A DNA stretch of 64,000 nt from Litsea cubeba (taxonomy: Eukaryota; Streptophyta; Magnoliopsida; Laurales; Lauraceae), in contig CM022953.1 in NCBI GenBank assembly GCA_012931725.1, forward strand, positions 28,376,030 through 28,440,029. The letters run 5' to 3'. How positions within the stretch are numbered: the stretch's first letter is position 1; each line of letters starts with the position of its first letter. The translations under genes were made by a program, and so were the position numbers. A model generated the notes under the pieces. The model was not told the origin of the DNA. It saw only the letters and a list, made by a program, of their open reading frames with translations, and searched no databases. This document shows, in pieces, positions 24,757-35,257 of the stretch.

Positions 24757-25482
24757 ACTGCATCATCCAGCAAGGAGTCCGCTCAAGCGCCCATATCTTC
24801 GCTCGAGCGATCGCGAGACAGGGCCTCATTCGCTCGAGCGGATGTAGGGTTCGCTCGAGCGAACAGTGCGCAGTATTCCAGGAAACTCTCTTTTCTGATA
24901 CGAAACTGTTTTCTTTTGAGACTTTGTTTCCCAAGTTGAGTCCTACATGTGCACTAAGTCATAGGCACGAATTTGGGGCTATACATAGGGTATTACTCTC
25001 AACCCTAAGGACTACCACTCTCACTAATCTGAATCAGAGATATCTTAGAGAGAGATTTTTCACTAGAGCCATTGAGAGATTGTTCTGAAGAGCTGCTCTA
25101 GAAGGTTTTGCTGCTTCTACTCTCTTGTAGAAGATTGATCATCTTGGTGGACAAGGTGCTAGAAGATCAAGTAAGGAAAACGGTGCACGGTGGAAGTCGT
25201 GTTAGTAGATTATGTGTAAGAACAACTACGGTCCTTAGGTCGAGGTACAGACTGAGGTAAAAGAGCCTGTGAGTATATATTGTAAACTGCTCGTGAACTC
25301 TTGATTTCTAGTTAGTGGTTTTTCTCCCTGGATAGGGGTTCCACGCTAAATATTTTGTCTTCCTTCTTGTGGTGTGTGATCGGTATATAGTTAGTCCTAT
25401 ACCGTCTGATTGTTTATTTACGTTGCATCGATTGGTTAAATTAGAACTAGTGATCCATTCTGGTAGCCCTCAAAAACCTTCA
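24757..25482 (+). repeat. 3' LTR of element A, right piece
   Basis: It continues the 3' LTR of A after element B and ends ...AAAAACCTTCA. It holds the palindrome cluster (24776-24863), here with an intact TTCGCTCGAGCGAA where the 5' LTR is mutated. The bases 24752-24756 are the second GATTT copy. Confidence 0.92.
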
Positions 25483-25690
25483 AGGTGATCTTCCCGCATT
25501 GATGCGGCGATTTGACGATCTCCCTCGTGATCTCTCTCCACCTCTTGTAGACGCAGGCGCATGCCAGCACGTTTCTTCGAATTAGCCACATGTCCTTGCT
25601 CGATTTCGGGTTTTTGAAGATGAGTAGTAGTGGAAGGAAGGGATGAGGGATTGACGAGAGCCATTTGTGAAATCCATGACGGACTGTATT
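25483..25690 (-). pseudogene. Tubby-like F-box protein fragment
   Basis: Tubby-like proteins pair an F-box, which binds SKP1 in ubiquitin ligases, with a phosphoinositide-binding tubby domain. The minus-strand frame contains NVLACACVYKRWREIT followed by REIVKSPHQCGKIT, which matches the end of the plant F-box and its junction to the tubby domain. The upstream part (WASLP-like region) lies in a different frame, so at least one frameshift is present. The match stops exactly at the end of element A. Across A the joined sequence would read on with one Phe, but no further tubby sequence is recognisable before 9445. This is a relic that A disrupted, or that was already a fragment when A arrived. 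Confidence 0.65.
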
Positions 25691-25916
25691 GGGGAAAAGA
25701 GAGGGATTTATAAGATTTGAAATTTGAAATTTCAAAGTTTTATGCCTAAAACGGTTGGATGGGCAAATTAGTCCTGAAAAATGTGATCATGTGGATGCAG
25801 GGACCTATGGCTGCAAATAGTCTAGCTGAGTGGACCAGAGGCCTTAACAAGTGTTTGTTTGGACTGTTGGCTGGATACAATCCACTAGAGGGACCTTTTG
25901 CTAATTTTCTCTTTAA
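25691..25916. other. Non-coding spacer
   Basis: No gene or clear repeat is seen between the F-box relic and the first copy of the diverged repeat pair. Confidence 0.4.
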
Positions 25917-26244
25917 TTTAGGGATGTCAAGTTAGGCCAGTGGGGGCATTTATTGGCTCATCTTAACTTTAGAAATATAAGCATGTAATTTGTCCAAGCC
26001 CAACACGGATCGTAAGTATCAGGCCTGAGCTTCCCCATTTTGTCAATTTGGCCAAGTTGAGCAAGGCATTTTCGACAAATAATTATTAAATAACAAGTAT
26101 TCCTTGTTCAGGTTTGGACTTTCTATGACTTAACCCAAGCCCTGCCCAAATATTAAATGGGCCAAGATTATAAATTCAAGCTTGGCCCAAACCTAGCTGG
26201 GCTACGATCAGCCCTCCGCTAGCCGGCCTTTGAGCATGCCTAGG
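25917..26244. repeat. Diverged dispersed repeat, copy 1 (possible hAT-type MITE)
   Basis: It begins TAGGGATGTCAAG and ends GAGCATGCCTAGG. The ends are imperfect inverted repeats (TAGGgATG against TAGGcATG). It shares long blocks with copy 2, including AACTTTAGAAA, AAGCATGTAAT and GGCCTTTGAGCATGCCTAG. No 8-bp target duplication is preserved. Confidence 0.6.
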
Positions 26245-26504
26245 TTACTTCCTTTTTTTTCATTTCCTTTATTTGATAGGTAGGAGTTTCTCAAGTCAAG
26301 CGAGTTACTAGGTTAACTATAACTCGACCCATTTTATTTTGGGTCACGTTTGATTGACCCACGACCGACCTTCATAAGATGAGGGTCAAGTTATATGGGT
26401 CCAACATGGTCGGCTATGGGTCCGGTTAGTGGGTTTAGATCAGATTAATGTATCTATTTTTTTTACCAGTAATTGTATAATTTTATTAAAAGATTGAGAT
26501 TCTT

Positions 26505-26856
26505 AGGGGTGCTCGTGGCCGAGTCATGCCCAATGGAGGCGTATCTTGGCTCAACTTAACTTTAGAAACACAAGCATGTAATCTAGCCCAAGCTCAACAT
26601 GGCTGTAAGCGTCAGGCTTGAGACTACCCATTTAGTCAATTTGGCCAGGCCGAGCTAGGCATTTTAGCATTAATTTGGACAAATATTCATCGATTTCAAG
26701 CATTTCTTATTTGGGCATGGGCTTTCTAGGACTTAACCCTAGCCCGACCCATATATTAAACAGGCCCAAATTATATATTCAAGCACGGCCCAAACTAGGT
26801 TGGGCTAGGAGCGGTCCAGTGCTAGCTTGGCCTTTGAGCATGCCTAGATTTTATTA
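26505..26856. repeat. Diverged dispersed repeat, copy 2
   Basis: It is in the same orientation as copy 1. It begins TAGGGGTGCTCG and ends GAGCATGCCTAGA, with roughly three-quarters identity by eye. Between the copies (26245-26504) is CGACCCA/GGGTC-rich sequence of similar repetitive type. Confidence 0.6.
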
Positions 26857-27229
26857 GTGTAATCCTTGGAAGATGTGAATCACTTTCCGCAATAAGCTCT
26901 TCTAAAAAAAAAAGCCTTAATACAGGGAAAGAGTTTCAAGAATGACTAACATTGCAATTGGGAACATGAATAAGGCCTTCCCATTGCAATTGGGAAAGAC
27001 TTCTGTCCCTCCAAGACCGGATTGTCTTAATGACCTTCGTACATCAAGTGGTCTTATTGATAATTATACAATAGTTGTTATTTTTGCACATAATTTAAGT
27101 CCTACAAGTGGAGTATGACTGGATGACCCAATCCATGCAATGGGCTCCGATGCTAGAAAGTCCAAGCCACTCGTGTAATATGCTGAAAATGAATTGCCAT
27201 ACCTTTTTTCCCTCTCCCGCCACCGAAAC

Positions 27230-27475
27230 CCCTATTTTCACTCTCTCTCCTGCTCTTCTCTCTCACTCTCGCTCTCTCTCGCTCTTCTCTCACTCTCTGC
27301 TCTCTCACTCTCGCTCTTAGTGCGCTTTCTCTCGCTCAATCTCTCTGCTCTCTCTGTCTCTCTCACTCTCGCTCTCTCGCTCACTCTCGCTCGATCTCTC
27401 TACTCTCTCTCTCGCTCTCTCGATCTGTTATTTCTCTCTCTCTCTGACTCTCTCTGCTCTTTCTCGCTCGATCTG
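27230..27475. repeat. CT/TCGCTC-rich low-complexity tract
   Basis: Degenerate (CTCT), CTCGCT and CACTCT units run for about 245 bp. The Ser/Leu-rich ORFs here are artefacts. It lies just before the TCP relic and may represent its pyrimidine-rich 5' UTR. Confidence 0.85.
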
Positions 27476-27504
27476 GGATTATTAGGGTTTCTCAGGGTTC
27501 TAGT

Positions 27505-27756
27505 GGGAAAGATCGCCACAGCAAGGTGCTTACTTCCAAAGGCCTGAGAGATCGTCGTGTTCGTCTTTCTGTACCTACTGCCATCTAGTTTTATGATCTT
27601 CAAGATAGGTTTGGGTGCGACCAGCCGAGCAAGGCCGTTGATTGATTGATACAAGCTGCTGCCGACGCCATTGCTGAGCTTCCTCTACACTCTCTTGCTG
27701 CCTCTGCTCGGACCCTCTCTGCCGTTGCAGCCTCTGCATCTCTCCCCTCTCTATAG
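27505..27756 (+). pseudogene. TCP transcription factor relic (TCP domain)
   Basis: TCP proteins bind DNA through a basic helix-loop-helix-like domain and control leaf and flower growth. From 27505 one frame reads GKDRHSKVLTSKGLRDRRVR and then LSVPTAI, FYDLQDRFGCDQPSKAVD and LIQAAADAIAELP, a nearly full TCP domain close to class II (CIN-type) members. Two stops interrupt: TAG at 27586-27588, where the family has Gln, and TGA at 27643-27645, where it has Trp. The frame ends at 27754-27756. The rest of a typical TCP protein is not recognisable. Because of the stops it does not appear as a long ORF. The TCP assignment is confident. Whether it is a decayed gene or a duplicated fragment is open. 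Confidence 0.85.
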
Positions 27757-28030
27757 GTAAACTCTTTTTCTCTTCTCTTCTATGGAAGACGCTTTGGTGT
27801 TTCGTTGCAGTTATTGTTTTTGAAATGTTTTGAGTGTTGATTCAATCTACGTAGAATCTCTATCTCCTCCTCCTCCTCCTCTATATTCCCTTTCGACTTC
27901 TTTGACAACCAACGACACCACTCAATCTCTCTCTCCCTCTCATCTCCACCACTTATTCCAAGTATGAAATCAATCATTAATCACGTTACCCTCCATTTTT
28001 TTCCACTTGATTCTACCCCAACTCCATTTA
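27757..28030. other. Non-coding spacer
   Basis: Pyrimidine-rich and ordinary sequence, including a CTC trinucleotide run near 27863-27880. No gene is seen. Confidence 0.4.
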
Positions 28031-29669
28031 TTTGTATCTGATTTTGAAAACCCATTTGTAAATGATTGTGGAGAAGAGCACAATTGGGTCTCATTCATAC
28101 GCACTGATTTTAGCTAAAATGGTTTCTGGGTAGCGGTCAGAATCCCAGGTTCATGTTGTAGGTGCAGAAAATTATGACCCACAATAAGAGGGTGCCTTAT
28201 AGGACTTATCCGAGAAGATGATGGTGTCTGGAATGTCTGGATGCCGTCCGGAAGCCTGAAAGGGAAGAACACACGGTCAGAGGACCCTGGCCTGGGCGGC
28301 GCAAGGCTCTCCGATGCCAAAGTCAGTATGGGAACTGGAACAATGGAAGGAGAGGGAGAAGAGAGACAGAGTAAGGGCTCTGTGAATGGAATTATGCGTA
28401 CCTTGCATGGTTCATGGAGTTCTATTTATAGAGGTTTGGATCGTATCTTTCAGAGGATATCTTGGTGTGGGTCCCACGATTTGACTGGGAAGTCATGATC
28501 AGCCCACAAAGTAATAAATGCAGTCTAATCCGGCCCACTCAGCATTTAATGCTAGTCGGGTCAGCCCACATTGCATTAAATGCGTGTCTTGTTGGGCCAT
28601 ATTGTGTTGGGCGCCTTTGGCGGTTGGAGTACCAGCGGATCTGCCCTCGGGCCTTGCCCTGATGTGGCCTCAGCCGCTGGATGCCGCCATGTCAGCTATC
28701 TGGTGAAGATAGTGGGCGGCTGGATGTCGTGTCTGTCCCACTAGCTCGTGACCCTATCTCTCCACGTGCCTGATGACATGGGGAATGAGGGGCCCATCTC
28801 TCCACGTGTCTGATGACGTGGAGAATGAGGGGCGCAAGTGAAGGTTCTTTCTTACTTCGGCTACTGTCCTGGCTTCTTCAGCCGAGGTGGCTTTAGCCGG
28901 GGTAGGGCTCTCTGCGGAGATGGCATCCGGGGTGGCCCTGCCGAGGTGGACTCTTTGCCGAGATGATGCCCGAGGTGGTCCAGTTCGGCGCTTGTGGCCT
29001 GGAGATGCTTGATGTCGGCCAAGGCCTCTGCCCTGGTAGCCGGGATGAGATCGGTGCCACGTAGATGGCACGCGGATGGCACGTGAGAATGCTTAGCCCC
29101 GTCTGATGGCTGTGATTAGCTTAATCCTGTAGCTCTGGGAATCTCCCCACACACATGTGTTTTGTGGGTAATTTTAGAGTCGGGGTGAAAGGATTGGGGC
29201 AACCTGATCTGATCTTGAAGCCCCATTTGCTGACAGATTCTACCTAACTTAATCTATTTGTATTTAATCTTGAAAACCCATTTGCAAAATTACTACAGGG
29301 AAGAGCACAATTGGGTCATATGCATTGATTTCCCATCTGGAAATGATTGTGGGAAAGACAACAACTGGGTTTTATTTGTGGTTTTTTCTTTGGAATCTTT
29401 AGCGTAGTGGGTCAGAATCATGTATTCATGTGTTTTTGGTTGTATATAGAGGTAGTATATGTGTCATGGTGGTTGTTTTTTAAAGGATTTGGGCAGAGAT
29501 GAATGACCATATGTGATGGGGAAGCCTTATTTCAACAGACATGGCGAAAGAGTGCTGTGCATCCATTTGTATTTCATATTGAAGCTCTATTTGCAACTAA
29601 TACTGTGAAAGGGTATAAACAGTGCATCAATTTGATCTCCCCTATTTGCAACTGGTTGTGTGAAAGTCA
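28031..29669. repeat. Degenerate repeat array split by elements
   Basis: A unit of the type ATTTGTATTTGAT...CCATTTGCAAATGATTGTGGGA...GAGCACAATTGGGT recurs at about 28031-28112, 29252-29333, 29333-29380, 29561-29669 and, beyond element C, at 45500-45570. Copies are diverged and unevenly spaced. A CAGAATC...TTCATG block also recurs (28138 and 29411). A possible solo LTR (28155-29154) and element C both sit inside the array. Confidence 0.65.
28155..29154 (-). mobile_element. Possible solo LTR, about 1 kb
   Basis: This GC-richer block interrupts the degenerate array. On the plus strand it starts TGTTGTAGGTGCAG and ends near CCCCACACACA. On the minus strand it contains CTCTATAAATAGAA (28426-28439), a strong TATA box, followed by a transcript-leader-like region of about 270 bp ending CTGCACCTACAACA. 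Comparison with the neighbouring repeat copy (TTCATGTGTTTT at 29424) suggests insertion within TTCATGTG. The exact ends and duplication (CATG or ACATG/TCATG) are unclear. No coding region is attached. Confidence 0.4.
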
Positions 29670-29837
29670 TGTTAGGATTCTAGTTGTTGGCTAATTCATT
29701 GGTTATGGACAAAAACTGGGTTCCTTATCAATTGTATTTTAATTAGAATGGATTGCTCGGATTAAGGACTCAGTGAAGAACTCTAACACAGGAAGAGATA
29801 ACTCCAAGACTCCTTTCAAGAACTCTTACCTGACAGA

Positions 29838-29960
29838 GTTCGACTGTCGAGCGAACCCAAGACAGTAGCTTGGTCGCTCGAGCTTCTCCCAGCCTTCGCT
29901 CGATCCATCATATACAGCAAAGAGGTCGCTCGAGCGAACCTCAAGTTCGCTCGAGCGAAC
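29838..29960. promoter_or_regulatory. TTCGCTCGAGCGAA palindrome cluster, 5' LTR of C
   Basis: Full and partial copies of the 14-bp palindrome lie at about 29873, 29894, 29927 and 29945, with a damaged one at 29838. The cluster ends about 105 bp upstream of the TATA box. The 3' LTR keeps a fuller cluster at 44714-44850. Confidence 0.75.
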
Positions 29961-30064
29961 CTGGGCGAATGTGAAGATTCCATCCGGAAACTACTTCCTA
30001 ATTTCTCTCAAGAGCACTAGTTTATTTCAATCATACTAGAACTCTTGAGGCTCGTTTTCAGGCT

Positions 30065-30072
30065 TATAAATA
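30065..30072 (+). promoter_or_regulatory. TATA box of element C
   Basis: TATAAATA in GGCTTATAAATAGCC is conserved in the 3' LTR at 44958-44965. Confidence 0.75.
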
Positions 30073-30577
30073 GCCTTTATCTCTCTATTCAAAGGTACTT
30101 CTCTACAATACAACTCATTCGAGAAGACTCTGAGAGATCCATCATCCTTCCAAAGCTTCTAGTTTGCTGTGCTGAAGATCAAACTTTGGTTTTGCATCCA
30201 TACTACTCTCCTGAAGTAGAGAATCCTTGAAGACGACTTCGAGGAGTTTGTTCAAGCACGGTTGAAGGTGAACGACGAGCTGTCGACAAGATTCGAGCAG
30301 TCCTTAGGTTGAGTTACCAACTGGGAAGGGTTGTAAGTGTCTCTTGTAACTTTCGGTTTACAATAGTGCTTGGTTGTCTGTTGGCCTAGACAGTAAGGCC
30401 CGTGGTTTTTTCCCGAGTTGGGTTTTCCACGTACAAAATCCTGAGTCCTACTTGCTGTGTGTTTGATTGCTTTTAATTGGATCTAGGATTAATAATTAGA
30501 TTAATCACTTGTGGATTGATAACAATTAGAGATCTGGTGATTGGGACCTCAGCCTGTATTAAGGTAGGTTTTTCAAT

Positions 30578-30589
30578 TGGTATCAGAGC
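30578..30589 (+). other. Primer binding site of element C (tRNA-Met)
   Basis: TGGTATCAGAGC starts two bases after the LTR end. It is identical to the site in element A. Confidence 0.93.
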
Positions 30590-33500
30590 AGGTTGCACTA
30601 ATTTATTGTGTGATCTATTTTCACTAATCTCTAATGGATATCAATAGAGAAGGAACGTCTACAAACAAGCCTCCTCTGCTAGATGGAACAAATTATCCTT
30701 ACTGGAAAGTAAGAATGATTGCTTTTCTTCGAGCAATAGATGATCAAGTATGGGACATAGTTGTGGAGGGATACACTGATCCCACTATTGTTGTTGAAGG
30801 TCAAACCAGACCCAAACCTAAATCTCAATGGTCTGCTGATGAAAAGACTAGGTCCAATTGCAACAATAAAGCTGTTAATGCAATTTACAATGGAATTACT
30901 GCTACTGAATTTCATAGAATTTCTGCTTGCTCTACTGCTAAGGCTGCCTGGGATTTTTTACAAACTGTTCATGAGGGAACAGACACTGTCAAGCAAACTA
31001 AACTCCAAAATCTGACAACCGCTTTTGAGACAATTCGTATGAAAGATGATGAAACCTTTGATGAATTCAACACAAAACTCACCAAGATTGTGAATTCATG
31101 TTTTAACCTGGGAGAACCTATTCCTCAATCTTAGACAGTCAAGAAAATTTTGAGATCCCTCCCAGAACGATTTCGTCCAAAAGTTGTTGCCATTGAGGAG
31201 TATCATGATCTTAATTCTATAAGTGTTGAAGAACTTGTAGGAAATTTACAAACCTTTGAGGCCAATCATTGTCAACTGAAAAAGGGGAAGGACATAGCAC
31301 TCGTGTCTTCAAATTCAGTTGATGACTCCGAAAATTGTGATTCTGGCAGTGAATTAGATGATGCACAACTTGAGGCTTACCTTGCTAGAAAATTTAAGAA
31401 GCTGTGGAAAAACAAGAAGCCCTTTATCAAAAAGGACTCTTCGAATCCAAAGACAATTTCAAAAGGAAAATTTGTACCTAGATCGGATCAAAATAAATTT
31501 AAGGGTACACCAAAACCAATCAAATGCTTTGAATGTCAAGGATATGGTCACACTGCTGCAAAGTGTGCAAATCGAAGAGAAAAGAATAAAGGCAAGGCTT
31601 TAAATGTTGCTTGGAATGAAGAATCCGATGACGAAGAATCTGAACCCGATTCACCCTTAAGTGAGTCTGGAAAATATGTTGCGTTCGTAGCCTTTTCTAA
31701 CTCTTCTGTGCAGGAATCCAAGTCAGAGGATGATTTAGAAATAAAAGAAAATTCTGATGGCGAACAAGATGATGATGAAGATTATCAAAAGCTTTTTCTT
31801 GAATCTGTCCGAATGTCAAAACTCAGCGAGAAAAGAGCCTTAAAATTAAAGGCAATTGAAGAAAAGAATACATCACTGCAAGCGACATTGCTTGATTCTC
31901 AATCTAAGGTAAAACAGTTGGAAGATCAGCGTACTATCTTGTCTAATAAGTTGATTCTTGCAGGACAAGAGAATGATAGTATGCAACAACAAATTCAAAA
32001 GGCAGAATCAGAATTATTACTCTTGGGAAAAGAGCTGAACTCTTGCAAATCTGAAAAAGAGAATCTAGCTGGAAAATTGAAGATGGCCCTTTCTGAGTTG
32101 GAATCAGCAAAAGCTTCAATCAATCGAATGAATACAGGATCATTAAAGCTAAATGAGATTCTTGGATACCAACAGTCTACTTCTTCAAAATCAGGACTGG
32201 GTTTTGTTCATGGCGCTTCCTCATCAAAGGATAAAGGTAAATCAATCTTCGTTCAAGGACCAACTATGACAGCAATGCCTCCGAATTATTCAAATACTGC
32301 ACATCCGCCAAATAATTATAATAGATATGTGTCGAAATCACAATTTGTTCCCATATGTCACTTTTGTGGGATTAAAGGACACATAAGACCACATTGTAAC
32401 AAACTTAGAAACTTTCAACGAAATCAGCGGAGGAAGCAATCTGTCTCTCCTCAAAAGGTCAGAACTAGAACCATCTGGATTCGAAAATCTGACCTGCGCT
32501 GTAATGTGGTCCTAACTGCGCTAAGTGCAACTGACTCGGATGTATGGTACTTGGATAGTGGCTGCTCTAGACATATGTCAGGGAACAAAGCATTATTTAC
32601 CTCCGTTGACGACTATGATGGTGGCACTGTTCGTTTTGGAGATGGAGGTAAGGCTAAAGTAATTGGTAAAGGAACTGTTTCAATTCCAGGTATGTCTCAT
32701 TTAAAAAATGTTTATTTGGTTGACGGGCTCAAGACAAATCTTCTAAGTATCAGCCAATTATGTGACAACAAATATGAAGTTCACTTTTCTGCTCATGAGT
32801 GCATTATTGTTGATAAAAAGGGGAAATCTGTCTTACATGGTAAAAGAAATTCTGATAATTGTTATGTTGTTGCCACAGACAATGATCTATCTTGCAACTC
32901 TACAACAATAAGTGACATTGATTTGTGGCATCAAAGACTAGGGCATGTAAACTACAAACTTTTGGAAAAGTTATCAAAACTTCAACTTGTTCGGGGTTTG
33001 CCTTCACTTCATAAAGACCCGAATAGTGTTTGTGGGCCATGTCAAGTTGGGAAACAAATAAGAGCCCCACACAAAAAGATTGACTCTCTTACTACCAAAA
33101 GACCACTAGAGTTGTTACATATGGATCTCATGGGACCTACTAAGTTTGAAAGCATTGGCGGTAAAAAATATATATTTTTAACCGTTGATGATTTTTCAAG
33201 AATAACGTGGGTTAGATTTTTGCATGATAAATCTGAAACCTTTACTGTTTTTACTGACTTATGGTCTTTACTTATTGCAGAAAAAGGAAAGCAATTTGGA
33301 GGAGTCTCAAAAATCCGCTCAGATCATGGATCTGAATTTCAAAATTCCGATTTCTCTACCTTTTGCACAAAACATGGCATTAAACATGAATTTTCAGCAC
33401 CCAAAACACCACAACAAAATGGAGTGGTTGAAAGAAAAAATAGAGTGGTCCAAGAAATGGCACGGGTTATGCTGCATAGCAAAAATATTCCGCAACGGTT

Positions 33501-35257
33501 TTGGGCTGAAGCTGTAAACACAGCTGTTTATGTGATTAACCGTGTCTATCTTCGGCCAGGCACAACAACCACCCCATATGAAATTTGGACTGGAGTCAAG
33601 CCAAACATCAAATACTTTCGAACATTTGGCAGCAAGTGTTATATTCTACGGGATAGAGAACACTTAACTAAATTTGACTCTCGAAGTGATGATGGAATTC
33701 TACTTGGCTACTCTTTGACAAGTAAAGCCTATCGGGTGTTTCACATTAAAAAATCTATCGTCATGGAGTCCGTTAATGTGGTTGTTGATGATGCAGGTAC
33801 ATCTGACTGTTTTTCTGATGACGATGAAGTATGACTTTTACTCCTTCGTCTGAACAGGTTATCAAAAACGATGAGGACAATTCATCTCCACCTGAATCTG
33901 AAACTGAGACGAAGAAGGAAACTCATACAACTGCTGCGTCTTCAAGTCCAAACAAATCATCAGAATCAATTGTGCCTGATATCATACGTCAATTCGAAGA
34001 GAAAAGTGCTACAAAAAGCTCAAAACCCACTGATCTATCTCTTGGAAAAGCTGCACCTTCATCTTCTGTACATCCACGATCCCAAAAAGGACAAGTTCTC
34101 AAAGATCATCCACTCGATAAAGTGATAGGTGAGATCTCCGCTCCTTTAAAAACAAGACAACAGGTACGTGATGAGGTAAGTCACTTTTGTTATGCTTCCT
34201 CTTTAGAACCAAAAAATATTAAAGATGCTCTTGTAGATGATTGTTGGATAAATGCAATGCATGATGAACTTGCAGAATTTGAAAGAAATTGTGTTTGGAA
34301 GCTTGTTCCTAGACCCGATCAAACAAACGTCATTGGTACAAAGTGGATTTTCAAAAATAAAACCGATGAGATGGGTCAAGTGATTAGGAACAAAGCCCGT
34401 TTAGTCGCTCAGGGGTATACTCAAGTTGAAGGCATTGATTTTGATGAAACATTTGCTCCTGTTGCCAGACTTGAATCAGTTAGATTGTTACTTGCAATAG
34501 CTTGTTTTTTGAACATCAAATTGTTTCAAATGGATGTGAAAAGTGCGTTTCTTAATGGTTTTCTGAATGAGGAAGTATTTGTTGAACAACCCAAAGGATT
34601 TCAAGATCCTCATTTTCCGGATCATGTTTACAAATTAAGAAAAGCACTTTATGGACTTAAACAAGCACCAAGAGCCTGGTACGAAAGGTTAACAGTGTTT
34701 TTGATTGAGCATGATTTTAAAAGAGGAACTGTTGACAAGACTTTGTTCATCAAAAAAGACAAGAAGAACATGGTTATAGCGCAAGTCTATGTTGATGATA
34801 TAATTTTTGGTTCAACCTCCGAGCACCTATCCGATAAGTTTGCTCAAAAAATGGCCAGTGAATTTGAAATGAGTATGGTTGGTGAACTTTCATTCTTTTT
34901 GGGTCTTCAAATCAAGCAAACTCCCTCAGGAATATTTATCTCTCAGCCGAAATATGCTAGAGATTTGCTGAAAAAGTTTGGCATGCAGTCATCGAAACAT
35001 GCGAGAACTCCCATGAGCACAACTGTCAAGATCAGCCTTGATAAAGATGGCATAGACATCGATGAGAAACTCTACAGGAGTATGATAGGGAGTCTTCTCT
35101 ACCTTACTGCAAGTCGTCCGGATATCGCTTACAGTGTCGGTGTTTGTGCAAGATACCAGTCTCAACCAAAACTCTCTCATGTTCAAGCAACCAAACGGAT
35201 TTTCAAATATATAAATGGAACCATTGAATATGGCATCTGGATGTCAAAGGATACCAT

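Larger units (their letters stand above)
9446..25482 (+). mobile_element. Element A: gag-only Sirevirus-like copia retrotransposon, split by element B
   Basis: The element runs from TGTTAG at 9446 to ACCTTCA at 25482, with 895- and 894-bp LTRs. The flanking 5-mers are AGATG and AGGTG, a likely target-site duplication with one change. Without the nested element B (12673-24751) and one GATTT copy it is about 4 kb. The internal part (10341-12504) holds a tRNA-Met primer site, a gag-like coding relic with two zinc-knuckle regions and a coiled coil, and polypurine tracts. No protease, integrase or reverse transcriptase is seen. It therefore resembles non-autonomous gag-bearing LTR elements that depend on a partner's polymerase. 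Its gag is related to that of element C, and both share the TTCGCTCGAGCGAA palindrome, so a C-type element is a plausible partner (inference). Confidence 0.85.
29670..30575 (+). repeat. 5' LTR of element C
   Basis: At 906 bp it is 17 shorter than the 3' copy because of a deletion within the palindrome cluster near 29839. Confidence 0.95.

Noticed and set aside
27194..27547. 117-aa ORF
   Set aside because: It is a translation of the CT-rich low-complexity tract running out of frame into the TCP relic.
29838..29960. CRISPR-like array of palindromes
   Set aside because: This is plant DNA, spacing is irregular, there are no unique spacers, and the repeats belong to an LTR.
33828..33834. ATGA stop-start overlap between the two pol frames of C as programmed recoding
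   Set aside because: There is no slippery heptamer, the frames overlap by only seven bases, and sister element D is continuous here. A one-base deletion is simpler.
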